58,158 bases of DNA from JACJVV01 sp047602755 (lineage in GTDB: Archaea > Nanobdellota > Nanobdellia > Woesearchaeales > JACJVV01): NCBI GenBank assembly GCA_047602755.1, contig JBLKOM010000009.1, forward strand, positions 1 to 58,158, written 5' to 3'. Shown here piece after piece: positions 8,499-17,277 of the stretch (position 1 is the first letter of the stretch; each line of letters opens with the position of its first letter). The notes below the pieces were generated by a model. That model was not told the DNA's origin. It ran no database searches and saw only the letters and a list, made by a program, of their open reading frames with translations. Made by a program: the position numbers and the translations under genes.

Positions 8499-9518
8499 AT
8501 GTCAACAAAAAAAACAAATACAGTAATCAAAGATATCAAAGAAAAAAAGAAACCTACAAAGTTCATTGTAGAATCTTCTCCACACATTTTTGCTCCAATT
8601 AGCAAACCAAAAGTAATGTGGATATTAATTGCAACTTTATTACCTGCAGCAATAATGGGTGTCTATAATTTTGGTTTACATGCATTTTATATTATTTCAG
8701 TGGCAATCATTTCTGCAATTTTAACTGAAGCTTTTTTCTTAAAACTTAGAAGAAAATCTTTATCCCCAATTTTTCATGGTTCTGCTATTACAACAGGACT
8801 ACTTCTTGGTTTAATTCTTCCACCAACAGTTCCTTTATGGATCCCAGCATTAGGTTCATTTGTAGCTTTAGCACTTGCAAAGCATGCATTTGGTGGTTCA
8901 GGTAATACTATATTTAATCCTGCTTTAGTTGGTCGTGCATTTCTTGTAATTGCATTTCCAGCAATAATGTCAAAATATATCTGGCCAGCAAATAGTGTTG
9001 CAACCGATGCGGTTACTTCTGCATCACCATTATCAATGATTTCGGCAGTAGGATATGATACAACTATTTCATTCTTTGGTTCACAAGCAAAAACTTATAC
9101 TTCACTTTTTTTTGGTAATATATCGGGATGTATAGGTGAAACATCAGCATTAGCATTATTAATAGGTGGTTTAATTTTGATATTTTTTAAAATAATTGAT
9201 TGGAGAATACCATTTTACTTTATTGGTAGTGTATTCTTTTTATCTATGTTATTTGGTCAAGACCCAATTTTTCATATATTAACTGGTGGTCTTTTTATTG
9301 GAGCCTTTTTTATGGCAACAGGTTATGAAGGAATACCGCTTACAAAAACAGGTAGAATTATTTTTGCATTAGGTGCAGGATTAATCGTTGTAGTTATTAG
9401 GTTATGGGGTGGCTATCCAGAGGGTGTTAATTATGCAATTTTACTAATGAATGCAGCATCACCAATTATTGAAAGAGTCACTGCTGTAAAACCTTTTGGT
9501 TGGAAAAAATCAAAATAA
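8499..9518 (+). CDS. rnfD: Rnf complex subunit RnfD (membrane, flavoprotein)
   Basis: RnfD is an NqrB-like membrane subunit. SPHIFAPISKPKVMW at the N-terminus, GSAITTGLLLGLILPP, GGSGNTIFNPALVGRAFL and the C-terminal TGYEGIPLTKTG block are family signatures, with 8-9 membrane helices. The position where FMN is normally bound to Thr reads DAVTSASPL, with Ser176 in place of the usual Thr, so flavinylation would have to use serine or be absent. It starts 56 nt after rnfC and is followed by an unusually long, A-rich 127-nt gap before rnfG, which could hold a processing or slippage site. Confidence 0.93.
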   Translation: MSTKKTNTVIKDIKEKKKPTKFIVESSPHIFAPISKPKVMWILIATLLPAAIMGVYNFGLHAFYIISVAIISAILTEAFFLKLRRKSLSPIFHGSAITTGLLLGLILPPTVPLWIPALGSFVALALAKHAFGGSGNTIFNPALVGRAFLVIAFPAIMSKYIWPANSVATDAVTSASPLSMISAVGYDTTISFFGSQAKTYTSLFFGNISGCIGETSALALLIGGLILIFFKIIDWRIPFYFIGSVFFLSMLFGQDPIFHILTGGLFIGAFFMATGYEGIPLTKTGRIIFALGAGLIVVVIRLWGGYPEGVNYAILLMNAASPIIERVTAVKPFGWKKSK

Positions 9519-9527
9519 AAAGATTAA

Positions 9528-9559
9528 ATTAAATTAAAATAAAATAAAATAAAATAAAA
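9528..9559 (+). repeat. AAAAT-type tandem repeat between rnfD and rnfG
   Basis: After the rnfD stop the sequence degenerates into tandem AAATT/AAAAT pentamers, and the whole 9519-9645 spacer is almost only A and T on this strand (A-rich, little T-run). No ORF or hairpin is evident. The A-rich strand would not act as a T-tract terminator for the operon. Confidence 0.6.
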
Positions 9560-9645
9560 AAGTAGTAAAATAATAAAGAAAATTATTTTTAGAATAAAAA
9601 GTAATACAAAAATAAAAAAATAAAATAAAAATAAAAAATAAAAAA

Positions 9646-10194
9646 ATGTCAACAATAAAATCAGCATTGATATTATCATCTGTATGCGTTATTTGTGCAA
9701 TACTTCTTGCATTAACTTATGATTTTACTAAAGATAAGATTGAATCTCATGGTGTTGGAGAAATAGAACTTAATCTTAAACAAGTATTTCCTCAAGCAGA
9801 TTATTTTATTTTTAATGAATCATATTATCAAATATATTTAGATGACAAAGTAATCGGTTATGCGGTTATATCTGAAGCACAAGGGTATAGTTCAATAATT
9901 AAAACATTAGTTGGTTTTAATATAGATGGAATGATAAAAGAAATTAGAATAATAGAGCAAAGTGACACACCAGGTATTGGTGATAAAGTTCAAGAGCCTA
10001 TATTCTACAATCAATTCCAAGGTTTGTCACAAACACAAGCAACTCTCATATCTCAAGGTGGTAAGATTGATGGAATAACAGGAGCAACAGTAACTACAAA
10101 TTCTGTTATTAGAAGTGTAAATTCAGCATTTAATGTTATTCAAGATGTTATATTAACAAATAATAATACAATGGATCAAGAGGATGAAGACTAA
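9646..10194 (+). CDS. rnfG: Rnf complex subunit RnfG (covalent FMN)
   Basis: RnfG is a single-span membrane protein with a large extracellular FMN-binding domain. An N-terminal membrane helix covers about residues 5-25 (ALILSSVCVICAILLALTY). The FMN_bind domain contains KTLVGFNIDGMIKEIRI, QSDTPGIGDKV and DGITGATVTT, where Thr148 of TGAT is the expected phosphoester-FMN acceptor for ApbE. The length of 182 aa is normal for the family. The next gene, rnfE, begins 2 nt after the stop. Confidence 0.94.
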   Translation: MSTIKSALILSSVCVICAILLALTYDFTKDKIESHGVGEIELNLKQVFPQADYFIFNESYYQIYLDDKVIGYAVISEAQGYSSIIKTLVGFNIDGMIKEIRIIEQSDTPGIGDKVQEPIFYNQFQGLSQTQATLISQGGKIDGITGATVTTNSVIRSVNSAFNVIQDVILTNNNTMDQEDED

Positions 10195-10196
10195 AA

Positions 10197-10832
10197 ATGA
10201 CTAGTTATGTTGAAGAATTTATGAAAGGCATATGGAAAAATAACCCGGTGTTTATTGCAGCATTAGGTTTATGCCCAGTACTGGCAGTAACTTCTACTTT
10301 AGATAATGCTATTGGTATGAGTATTGCTGCATCTTTCGTATTATTGTTCTCTGCAATATTTATTTCATTGATAAGAAAGTATATACCAAGTAATGTTCGT
10401 ATTCCTATATTTATAGTAATAATTGCAACATTTGTCACAATTATTCAATTATTAATTAAGGCATATTCACCAGAACTTGATCGATCACTAGGAATTTTTG
10501 TTCCTTTAATTGTTGTAAATTGTATTATACTTGGAAGAGCTGAAAGTTTTTCATCAAAAAATAATTTAGGTCGTTCAATTCTTGACGCACTAGGTACAGG
10601 TGCTGGCTTTGCAATTGCTATAATTTTAATAAGCAGCATTAGAGAATTATTAGGAACAAGTAGTTTATCACTAAATGGAATTATTTTATTTTCAATTCCT
10701 TTTGAGCCTATTTTAATTTTTGTACTTGCGCCAGGTGCATTATTAACAATGGGACTTTTACTTGCATTGTTTAATGTAATCGGAATTAAATCTATGAAAA
10801 AAAAGAAAATAAGTTGTGGAGTTGAAGATTAA
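10197..10832 (+). CDS. rnfE: Rnf complex subunit RnfE (membrane)
   Basis: RnfE is an integral membrane subunit that, with RnfA, forms the inverted pair of helical bundles carrying a shared 2Fe-2S centre. The N-terminal GIWKNNPVFIAALGLCPVLAVT motif contains the conserved cysteine. LGIFVPLIVVNCIILGRAE contains the second conserved Cys region. Six membrane helices are apparent in 211 aa. Its stop overlaps the rnfA start (TAATG), indicating translational coupling. Confidence 0.95.
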   Translation: MTSYVEEFMKGIWKNNPVFIAALGLCPVLAVTSTLDNAIGMSIAASFVLLFSAIFISLIRKYIPSNVRIPIFIVIIATFVTIIQLLIKAYSPELDRSLGIFVPLIVVNCIILGRAESFSSKNNLGRSILDALGTGAGFAIAIILISSIRELLGTSSLSLNGIILFSIPFEPILIFVLAPGALLTMGLLLALFNVIGIKSMKKKKISCGVED

Positions 10833-11407
10833 TGGAGAATTATCTTTACTTAATAATAAGTATGATCTTTGTTAATAATCTTATTTTAACTAAATTTTTA
10901 GGTTTGTGCCCTTTCTTTGGTGTCTCAAGAAAAACAGAATCTGCAATGGGGATGGGATTTGCTGTTATATTTGTAATGTTTATAGGCTCTGCTTCATCAT
11001 GGTTACTATACAATATTGTACTTGTTCCTTTAGGATTAGAATATCTTCAAATAATAACTTTTATTTTGATTATTGCCTTTCTTGTTCAACTAGTTGAGCT
11101 TTTTATAAAAAAATATTCTAACAAGCTTTATCAATCATTAGGTATATTTCTTCCTTTGATAACAACAAATTGTGCAGTATTAGGTATTGCATTTCTTAAT
11201 ATTCAAGATGGACTCTCATTTATTGGTTCACTAATTGGTGGTATTAGTGCAGGTATAGGTTTTATGCTTGCATTATTATTAATGTCGGGAATAAGAGAAC
11301 GTTTAGACATGATGGATATCCCAGAACCATTTAAAGGTTTACCAATAGCATTTATTGTGGCATCATTGATGTCATTAGCATTCTTAGGATTCTCAGGGAT
11401 GATATAA
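10832..11407 (+). CDS. rnfA: Rnf complex subunit RnfA (membrane)
   Basis: RnfA is the topologically inverted paralogue of RnfE. Conserved features are NNLILTKFLGLCPFFGVSRK with the cluster cysteine, LGIFLPLITTNCAVLGIAF with the second cysteine, and six predicted membrane helices across 191 aa. It overlaps rnfE by one base and is followed after 2 nt by rnfB, so the last three genes are tightly coupled. Confidence 0.95.
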   Translation: MENYLYLIISMIFVNNLILTKFLGLCPFFGVSRKTESAMGMGFAVIFVMFIGSASSWLLYNIVLVPLGLEYLQIITFILIIAFLVQLVELFIKKYSNKLYQSLGIFLPLITTNCAVLGIAFLNIQDGLSFIGSLIGGISAGIGFMLALLLMSGIRERLDMMDIPEPFKGLPIAFIVASLMSLAFLGFSGMI

Positions 11408-11409
11408 AA

Positions 11410-12219
11410 ATGACTATTTTATTTTATTCAATACTAATTTTAGGTGGAATGGGTATATTATTTGGAATTATTTTAGCAATTGCTTCTCAAAAATTAGCTG
11501 TCAAAGTAAATCCTAAAGTTTGGGAGATTGAACGTGCATTACCTGGTTTAAATTGTGGAGCATGTGGTTATCCAAGTTGTGCTGCTTATGCTAAAGCTGT
11601 ATTTGAAGGTGAAAAAACTAATTTATGTAAACCAGGCAGAGAAAAAACTGCAAGTCGTATCTCACAAATTTCAGGAAGATCATTTGATAATAATTCTAAT
11701 CATAATACCGTTGCACAAGTAAGATGCAATGGTGGATGCAATGAAACTACTATCAAATTTGAATATAAGGGAATAAAAAATTGTCGAGCTGCTTCATTAG
11801 TAAATGATGGATATAAAAATTGTAACTATTCTTGTCTAGGTTTTGGTGATTGTGTAAAAGTTTGTCCTGTTGATGCAATAAAAATGTCAGATAATCATTT
11901 ACCAATAATATCTAAAGAGATTTGTATTGGTTGTGGTAAATGTGTGACTGAATGTCCTAAAGGAATAATTCGTTTAACACCTAAAAAAAGTCGAGTACAT
12001 GTTAGATGTTCATCAATTAATAAAGGAAAATTAGTTGTTCAATTTTGTAAAGTTGGTTGTATTGGTTGCAAAAAATGTGAAGTCGAATGTCCATTTGATG
12101 CAATACATATAAAAGATGATTTAGCTATGATTGATTATACAAAATGTACTTCATGCCAAAAATGTGTAAAAGTATGTCCTAGAAAAATTATAACGGTAGA
12201 TCAACTCCAGCATATTTAA
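11410..12219 (+). CDS. rnfB: Rnf complex subunit RnfB (ferredoxin-interacting Fe-S protein)
   Basis: RnfB accepts electrons from reduced ferredoxin. An N-terminal membrane anchor covers residues 1-22. The 4Fe-4S (Fes) domain reads LNCGACGYPSC with a following cysteine in NLCKPG. Downstream are several ferredoxin-type clusters: CLGFGDCVKVCPVDAI, CIGCGKCVTECPKGI, CIGCKKCEVECPFDAI and CTSCQKCVKVCPRKI. The high cluster number is typical of clostridial-type RnfB. The gene ends the operon, and its last 32 nt overlap the 3' end of a convergent small gene. Confidence 0.95.
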   Translation: MTILFYSILILGGMGILFGIILAIASQKLAVKVNPKVWEIERALPGLNCGACGYPSCAAYAKAVFEGEKTNLCKPGREKTASRISQISGRSFDNNSNHNTVAQVRCNGGCNETTIKFEYKGIKNCRAASLVNDGYKNCNYSCLGFGDCVKVCPVDAIKMSDNHLPIISKEICIGCGKCVTECPKGIIRLTPKKSRVHVRCSSINKGKLVVQFCKVGCIGCKKCEVECPFDAIHIKDDLAMIDYTKCTSCQKCVKVCPRKIITVDQLQHI

Positions 12220-12541
12220 AACAAAACTCTTCTATTTCATATAAAATTGCTGAATAACGTTTTATTACTGAAATAGGTGAATAAGTTCTAATCCTAGTAA
12301 CCATGTCTAACATTCTTATCCCATTCTCTCTTAAACTTTGTTCTACAATATTTTCAAGCTGGGCAATTCTTTGTTCAGTATTAAAAGGTAATTGCAGATT
12401 GGGAAATTGTTGTTTTATTTGTGTTTCACATTTTTTTAATTCTTCAATATCCGTTGCTGATGATTCTTTCTCTTTAAGGATTGTATAAAAACAGATTGTA
12501 TATTGAATTGCTTTCTCTGCTTTTTCTTCATCTAATTTCAT
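12188..12541 (-). CDS. Hypothetical helical protein, 117 aa
   Basis: I do not recognise this protein. It is soluble, highly charged and almost entirely helical by appearance (MKLDEEKAEKAIQYTICFYT onward; RIAQLENIVEQSLRENGIRM in the middle). It has no signal peptide or metal motif. It converges with rnfB and shares 32 bases at the 3' ends. TATA-like sequence lies upstream around 12565-12600. The composition and length argue for a real gene, but no function can be inferred. Confidence 0.6.
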   Translation of the reverse strand: MKLDEEKAEKAIQYTICFYTILKEKESSATDIEELKKCETQIKQQFPNLQLPFNTEQRIAQLENIVEQSLRENGIRMLDMVTRIRTYSPISVIKRYSAILYEIEEFCFKYAGVDLPL

Positions 12542-12613
12542 AAATATCTAGATTCATTATATAATTATAAAGTTAATTAAAAATAATTAGATATATTTAT
12601 GATATTATTTAAT

Positions 12614-13690
12614 TTAAAACTCTTCTTTTTCAAAGATATCTTTTGTTCCTTTCCCAGATAATCCTACAAAAGTCTTTGGTGTTTTAGCCATATAATCTTC
12701 AACCGTTATATCACTAGAAACAAGATTATGCCATTTTTCATAATCAATCCACGTATACCATATTCCATCTTTCTTAAATTTCTTTTTTGCAATCATTACA
12801 ACTCTTGAAGGAACATGTTCTGATACAATTTCATAATCATCTAAATATTTAACAAGTTCTTTAGAAATACCTATAACTTCTTCATGTAATGGCATATTTT
12901 TTTCTTCAAGCCTCAATCTAGATTCACCAACAAACATATATGCTTTTAACTCTATAAAATCTGCATCTGCTCTTTTTATTAACTCAGCATATTTATCCAA
13001 ATGATTATCATTAACATCTTTTATAATAGTTAATCTTATGCATGTTCTTTGTTTTTTTTGTGCAAGATAATCTAAACTTCTGTTCATTCTATCCCAATAA
13101 TCTTTAAACAAGGGTATGTCTATTTTCTTAAGTAATTCTTTTGTTGATGCATCTAAACTCATATATAGTTGTGTAACTGGCTCTAAATCTCTAATTACCT
13201 CAGGATATTGTCCATTTGTTACAAGAAATGTTGATATCCCTTTTTTATTACACAACCTTATAAACTCGTTAATCTTAGGATAAATAATTGGCTCTCCTGT
13301 TAAAGATAAAGCAGTATGCTTTACTGTTCTTGCTTGTTTAAATATTTCTTTTTTTACTTTATCATTACCACCAAATCCATCTAATAATTTTTGGTGTGAG
13401 ATAATACTTTCTTGGAGTATTTCCTCTGGTTCATCTATTCCCCATTTCCATTCTTTACTAAAAGGTGCTTTTGTTCCTCTCCAACAAAATACACATCTAT
13501 TTGCACAACTTAGAGAAGTAGACATTTGCATACATTGATGACTTCTAATTCCATAGAACGTAAATTTGTAACACATTCCTTTTCCACGTAGTGCTTGTTT
13601 AGTCCAGTGACAAACCTTTACAGCACTATGTTCACCAATTATTCTATATTGTTGCCTGACAAGCTCTTTCTTATAATCTTCATGAATCAT
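12614..13690 (-). CDS. taw1: 4-demethylwyosine synthase TYW1/Taw1 (radical SAM)
   Basis: TYW1 forms the tricyclic base 4-demethylwyosine from m1G37 of tRNA-Phe using pyruvate and SAM. The radical SAM motif CANRCVFCW has C62, C66 and C69. The second cluster cysteines, C27, C40 and C53, are spaced 13 residues apart as in archaeal TYW1. Later motifs are LTGEPIIYP, FLVTNGQYP, SLDAS and FIELKAYMFVG. The length of 358 aa fits the archaeal enzyme, which lacks the eukaryotic flavodoxin domain. It is a monocistronic gene in this window and a strong archaeal (or eukaryotic) marker. Confidence 0.95.
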   Translation of the reverse strand: MIHEDYKKELVRQQYRIIGEHSAVKVCHWTKQALRGKGMCYKFTFYGIRSHQCMQMSTSLSCANRCVFCWRGTKAPFSKEWKWGIDEPEEILQESIISHQKLLDGFGGNDKVKKEIFKQARTVKHTALSLTGEPIIYPKINEFIRLCNKKGISTFLVTNGQYPEVIRDLEPVTQLYMSLDASTKELLKKIDIPLFKDYWDRMNRSLDYLAQKKQRTCIRLTIIKDVNDNHLDKYAELIKRADADFIELKAYMFVGESRLRLEEKNMPLHEEVIGISKELVKYLDDYEIVSEHVPSRVVMIAKKKFKKDGIWYTWIDYEKWHNLVSSDITVEDYMAKTPKTFVGLSGKGTKDIFEKEEF

Positions 13691-13854
13691 ATATATTAGG
13701 ACTTTATATTGACTTAAAAAGTTTATTAATAGTTTCTAATTAGTTATCAAAAAATAAATATTAATATTAAAAAGATTAAAAAAATGTAAGAATAATAAAA
13801 ATTATATTTAATATATAACTAATATTTATATATAAAAAGAAATTCTTGTTATAT

Positions 13855-14790
13855 ATGATAGATATAGAAACTTTAGAACAAATAATTTCACCAGTAGCGA
13901 AGTGGGCACTAGAACAACAAGGTAACGTTAAAGGTGAGAATAAAGATATGCCAGATATGCATGTAGGTAATAAAGTACAATCTATGAAAAGTTCTTTCTC
14001 ATATGTCGACGCAACTGTACAAAGATTAATAATTGATGAAGTGCTTAAACTTTATCCTAAAATGGGTGTTATTTGTGAGGAAAAACTAGAAGACTTTCCT
14101 AATCATTTAGGTTTATTAGTAGAAGGAAAATATACTTTAATCATTGATCCAATTGATGGAACAAGAAATTATTTAGCAAAAACTCCAGATAATGAATTTC
14201 ATAATGAATTAAAAAATAAATATAATTACTGGGGTGTTTCTGTAGCAATTGCTTATGGTAATGAAATCATTGCAGGAGTGATTAATTACCCAGCTTTAAA
14301 TATTGTATTAAAAACTATTAAAGGTAATGGTACTTTTATCAATAATCAACAAATCAGATTAAATAAAAACTTAGTGTTTAGTGAAATAGATCCAATTCAT
14401 ACATCATCATTTGCAGGGATTACAGAGCCACATTTATGGGGGTCTTTCCCAGATGTAAGAGATTTATTGACCAGTGCATCTGTTACTAATTTTTTATGTT
14501 TACTAAATGGTTCTTCAAAGGAACACGTATCTTATATTGATAATTTTCCTAAATTTAAAGCATTTATCGCAAGAGATGTGACAGCATGGGATACAGGATG
14601 TATTCCATTAGCATATCAAGAAGCCGGTGGTATTGTAGTAGATGAACTAGGAGAAGATATTAATCCATTTATGTATATTAAAAATGATCCAAAAAGAAAA
14701 GAGATTGTTTTAAACACTAAATTCATGTTAGTACCTAATCAAAATTATTTAGTTGATATGCTTAAACATATTAATAATTCTAAGAAATAA
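13855..14790 (+). CDS. Inositol monophosphatase-family phosphatase
   Basis: This is a Mg/Li-dependent phosphatase-fold enzyme of the IMPase/FBPase/CysQ superfamily. Metal-binding signatures are CEEK near residue 81, DPIDGTRNY near residue 100, and WDTGCIPLAYQEAGG near residue 245. At 312 aa it is somewhat longer than a typical IMPase, with insertions around FHNELKNKYNYWG and the 190-230 region. Substrates could be inositol phosphate, fructose-1,6-bisphosphate or PAP; the sequence does not decide. I use the ATG at 13855. The upstream in-frame TTG at 13846 is less likely. Confidence 0.85.
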   Translation: MIDIETLEQIISPVAKWALEQQGNVKGENKDMPDMHVGNKVQSMKSSFSYVDATVQRLIIDEVLKLYPKMGVICEEKLEDFPNHLGLLVEGKYTLIIDPIDGTRNYLAKTPDNEFHNELKNKYNYWGVSVAIAYGNEIIAGVINYPALNIVLKTIKGNGTFINNQQIRLNKNLVFSEIDPIHTSSFAGITEPHLWGSFPDVRDLLTSASVTNFLCLLNGSSKEHVSYIDNFPKFKAFIARDVTAWDTGCIPLAYQEAGGIVVDELGEDINPFMYIKNDPKRKEIVLNTKFMLVPNQNYLVDMLKHINNSKK

Positions 14791-14833
14791 ATATATGAAT
14801 CTTTTTGTTAACTATTATTTTAGAATTAAATAT

Positions 14834-15100
14834 TTAATCATAATCTATTCTTTCAATTTTCACAATACCTTGCTTAATCTTACACTGACAAGCTAATCTT
14901 TCATTAGGTTCTTCACAGAAGGAATCTTCTTCTTCAACTTTATCAGAAAGGTTTTCCATACCTTCAATCACTTTGATTTTACAAGACCCACAAACCCCTG
15001 AACAACACCCAAATAATACTTCATGTTGATCACATGTTTCTGCAATTTCTTCCCCATCTTGTATTTCTTCTTCTTTACCATTTATTATTAATTTAGCCAT
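14834..15100 (-). CDS. 2Fe-2S ferredoxin
   Basis: This is a small plant/vertebrate-type 2Fe-2S ferredoxin. GCCSGVCGSCKIKV gives the Cx4-5Cx2C cluster ligands, and the last ligand is in ACQCKI near the C-terminus. The length from M at 15100 is 88 aa. That start overlaps the end of the upstream DUF1858 gene by 8 nt, so the two are co-translated. It is an electron carrier, and its redox partner is unknown. The Rnf complex normally uses 4Fe-4S ferredoxins, so a link to Rnf is not implied. Confidence 0.88.
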   Translation of the reverse strand: MAKLIINGKEEEIQDGEEIAETCDQHEVLFGCCSGVCGSCKIKVIEGMENLSDKVEEEDSFCEEPNERLACQCKIKQGIVKIERIDYD

Positions 15101-15353
15101 TTTTATGATCTTCAACTGCTTTATTCATTCTATCTACTATCTCATTTATTTCACTTTCTTCTTTTCCATGTCCAGAGAGTCCTTGTTCTAATGTTTCAAA
15201 ATGAGAAGCCATACAACCGACACAATGAATTCCTTCTTCAAATAGTACTTCAATAGAAGCAGGATATTTTTGTACAATCTCTCCAATAGTCATATCTTTC
15301 TTTATTAATTGATCTTTACTTTTTTGTTTTTGATTAGTTTTTGGTTTTACCAT
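15093..15353 (-). CDS. DUF1858-domain protein
   Basis: After a basic 18-residue lead, the protein matches DUF1858: MTIGEIVQKYPASIEVLFEEGIHCVGC with the conserved Cys pair in GIHCVGCM, followed by a helical tail. DUF1858 domains accompany hybrid-cluster proteins, ScdA/RIC-type Fe-S repair proteins and sulfur-carrier-like proteins. The gene overlaps the downstream 2Fe-2S ferredoxin. The pair may form a small redox or Fe-S-related module; this is inference from family associations. Confidence 0.82.
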   Translation of the reverse strand: MVKPKTNQKQKSKDQLIKKDMTIGEIVQKYPASIEVLFEEGIHCVGCMASHFETLEQGLSGHGKEESEINEIVDRMNKAVEDHKNG

Positions 15354-15459
15354 ATTATAAAGAAACTTTTCTTATTTTTAAGTTTTTCCAAGAAAATATA
15401 GTATAAAAAAATAAACAAAGGAATATTTTTAGAATAACAAATAAGAAAATATTAGATAA

Positions 15460-16239
15460 TTAATATATTTGTCTCCAATTATTATTAATTATGCTTGTTG
15501 AAATATTTCTATCATAGTTAATTAGCATTACAGCTGATGCAACTCTATAATCTTCTTTACCATCTTTATATAATGTTTGTGACAGATAAAAATTAATTGC
15601 CTTAGGATCATTAGTACCAACTTGTCCCCTTAATAAATCAGAATGTGTGAATGGCTTTAGCGGATTTTCATTACCTCCATTATAAGTTGTTAATGTCCAT
15701 GCTTCTCCAGGTTGCAATTTCTTCCAAAATGGTTTTCTTTTCTTTTTTTCCTGTTGCAATCTTAGCACAGCAACATCACCTCTAACAATAGCACTAATTC
15801 GAGGAGTATAATTTGGTGCATCAGGTTCTTGTTCTGCTAAATCAATCCATCTTTTATCTTTTTCATCATACTCATGTATTGATCTACAGAATGCATCTTT
15901 CATAATCATAGAAATATCTGAGTTTTCTGAATGCCTTTTTATAGATGAGTAAAGTAACTTGGTTTGTGCTCCATTACTTGCAACTATTGCATTATTAACA
16001 AATGTGACTGCAGGATAAAGTAATAAAGCAGGACTACCTTTTTGAAGAACCGACTCATCGATTACATCAGTTCTTATTGTATGTGTTTCTTTGTCATATA
16101 TTAATTTTCTTGATTTACTGCTTGGACTTCTTCCAGTTATAGTATATCCGACAAATGTATTTCCATTAGGGGTCATTCCAACGGTAATGCCTCTCCCACT
16201 ATAAATCATTTCTTCTAAACTTTTAAATTCTGTTTTCAT
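15460..16239 (-). CDS. purO: IMP cyclohydrolase-family protein (PurO-like)
   Basis: The sequence resembles the IMP_cyclohydrolase family, which closes FAICAR to IMP. GRGITVGMTPNGNTFVGYTI and TGRSPSSKSRKL at residues 15-45 are the family-typical opening, with further matches at LLLYPAV, FVNNAIVASNGAQT, EPDAPNYTPRISAI and LTTYNG. At 259 aa it is longer than methanogen PurO (about 200) and nearer to bacterial relatives. It is 67 nt downstream of a formyltransferase gene on the same strand, which would supply the preceding formyl-transfer step. Function as IMP cyclohydrolase is likely but not certain. Confidence 0.75.
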   Translation of the reverse strand: MKTEFKSLEEMIYSGRGITVGMTPNGNTFVGYTITGRSPSSKSRKLIYDKETHTIRTDVIDESVLQKGSPALLLYPAVTFVNNAIVASNGAQTKLLYSSIKRHSENSDISMIMKDAFCRSIHEYDEKDKRWIDLAEQEPDAPNYTPRISAIVRGDVAVLRLQQEKKKRKPFWKKLQPGEAWTLTTYNGGNENPLKPFTHSDLLRGQVGTNDPKAINFYLSQTLYKDGKEDYRVASAVMLINYDRNISTSIINNNWRQIY

Positions 16240-16306
16240 TTTTGCATCCTCATATTATTATAATCATTTTTTTTATTAATTTTACTATTATTTTTGTTAT
16301 TATAAT

Positions 16307-17146
16307 CTATTTTAGTTTTAATCCTTCATAGGGTAATGGTTTTCCATCAAGATATATTGTTCTCCATTCTCTACAAAAATCTTTTCTTACTCCAATTCCA
16401 AATCTTCCATCTCTTATATATTGCAAAGCAGTTGTTAATGCTGGCCAATCACTTATTATTTTTTGTTTGCTTTGGAATTTTTTACATTCTTTTTCAAAAT
16501 CTGTAACTTTTTTCTCTCTTAATGAATAAGGTACCTCAAGTTCAGGCCCTTCTACAAGAATCTCACCATGATCAATTCCTTCATCTACTATTATAACTGA
16601 AGAAGCAGTATAAATTAGTTTATCTTTAATAACATCTTTTACTGCATTGTCACCTACATAAACTCTTTGATAATTCTTATCAAGAATATGTAATGGAGAT
16701 GGATGTACATTTATTATTCTATCTCTGTATGCTTCTAGTAATGGTTCACCAACAAATTTCATATATCCTCCTAAAACAATTAAATCAATTGGTTTCTCAA
16801 TTATATCTTCCCATTGTCTTAAACTTTCAACAATCAACTCATCGAATTCTTTACTACGTTTATGATATTGTATCAATGTTGCTTCATCATCTTTTGCTTT
16901 TAAATAACTTCCACATGATTTATAGCTATCTAGTATTATTTTATGGACATCGTTTAGTATTTCAAGATCAAGAAGTTCTGCTTTTGGCCGATTACAAACA
17001 ATTAGACTAGGTAAAGATACTTTTTTTGCACACTCACGTAAATTAGTCCCAGAACCTGAACCAAATCCTACCCACACGAAATCTTCTGGTTTACCATCAT
17101 AGATTGGTATTATCTCTTCGAATGCATTTTTCTTCAACAAAAACAC
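16307..17146 (-). CDS. Formyltransferase (PurN-like)
   Basis: This is a formyltransferase of the PurN/FMT superfamily. VCNRPKAELL aligns with the PurN substrate loop, IDLIVLGGYMKFVGEPLL with GFMRIL, and INVHPSPLH contains the catalytic Asn and His. GIDHGEILVEGPELEV contains the catalytic Asp. All three catalytic residues are present. At 279 aa it is longer than PurN (about 210), with inserts near residues 60-95 and a C-terminal extension. The start is GTG at 17144-17146. Its pairing with a PurO-like cyclohydrolase suggests action on a purine intermediate (GAR or AICAR), but which one is open. Confidence 0.78.
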   Translation of the reverse strand: MFLLKKNAFEEIIPIYDGKPEDFVWVGFGSGSGTNLRECAKKVSLPSLIVCNRPKAELLDLEILNDVHKIILDSYKSCGSYLKAKDDEATLIQYHKRSKEFDELIVESLRQWEDIIEKPIDLIVLGGYMKFVGEPLLEAYRDRIINVHPSPLHILDKNYQRVYVGDNAVKDVIKDKLIYTASSVIIVDEGIDHGEILVEGPELEVPYSLREKKVTDFEKECKKFQSKQKIISDWPALTTALQYIRDGRFGIGVRKDFCREWRTIYLDGKPLPYEGLKLK

Positions 17147-17277
17147 CTATTTTAGATTCTAACAAATTGATATAAATAATTTTCCGTCTATAAATTGTCA
17201 TTAGCTAATAAATAATAATTACCAATAAGAGACATAAAAAGTTTAATTCTTAATTAAAAAAAAGAAATTATCCTATA

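Noticed and set aside
9519..9645. A-rich spacer between rnfD and rnfG as a CRISPR-like or gene-bearing region
   Set aside because: Only low-complexity AAAAT-type repeats; no spacers, ORF or stable hairpin.
12303..12488. 61-residue plus-strand ORF in the convergent region after rnfB
   Set aside because: Lies wholly opposite the charged helical 117-aa gene and is a Cys/Ser/Phe-rich shadow without a start signal.
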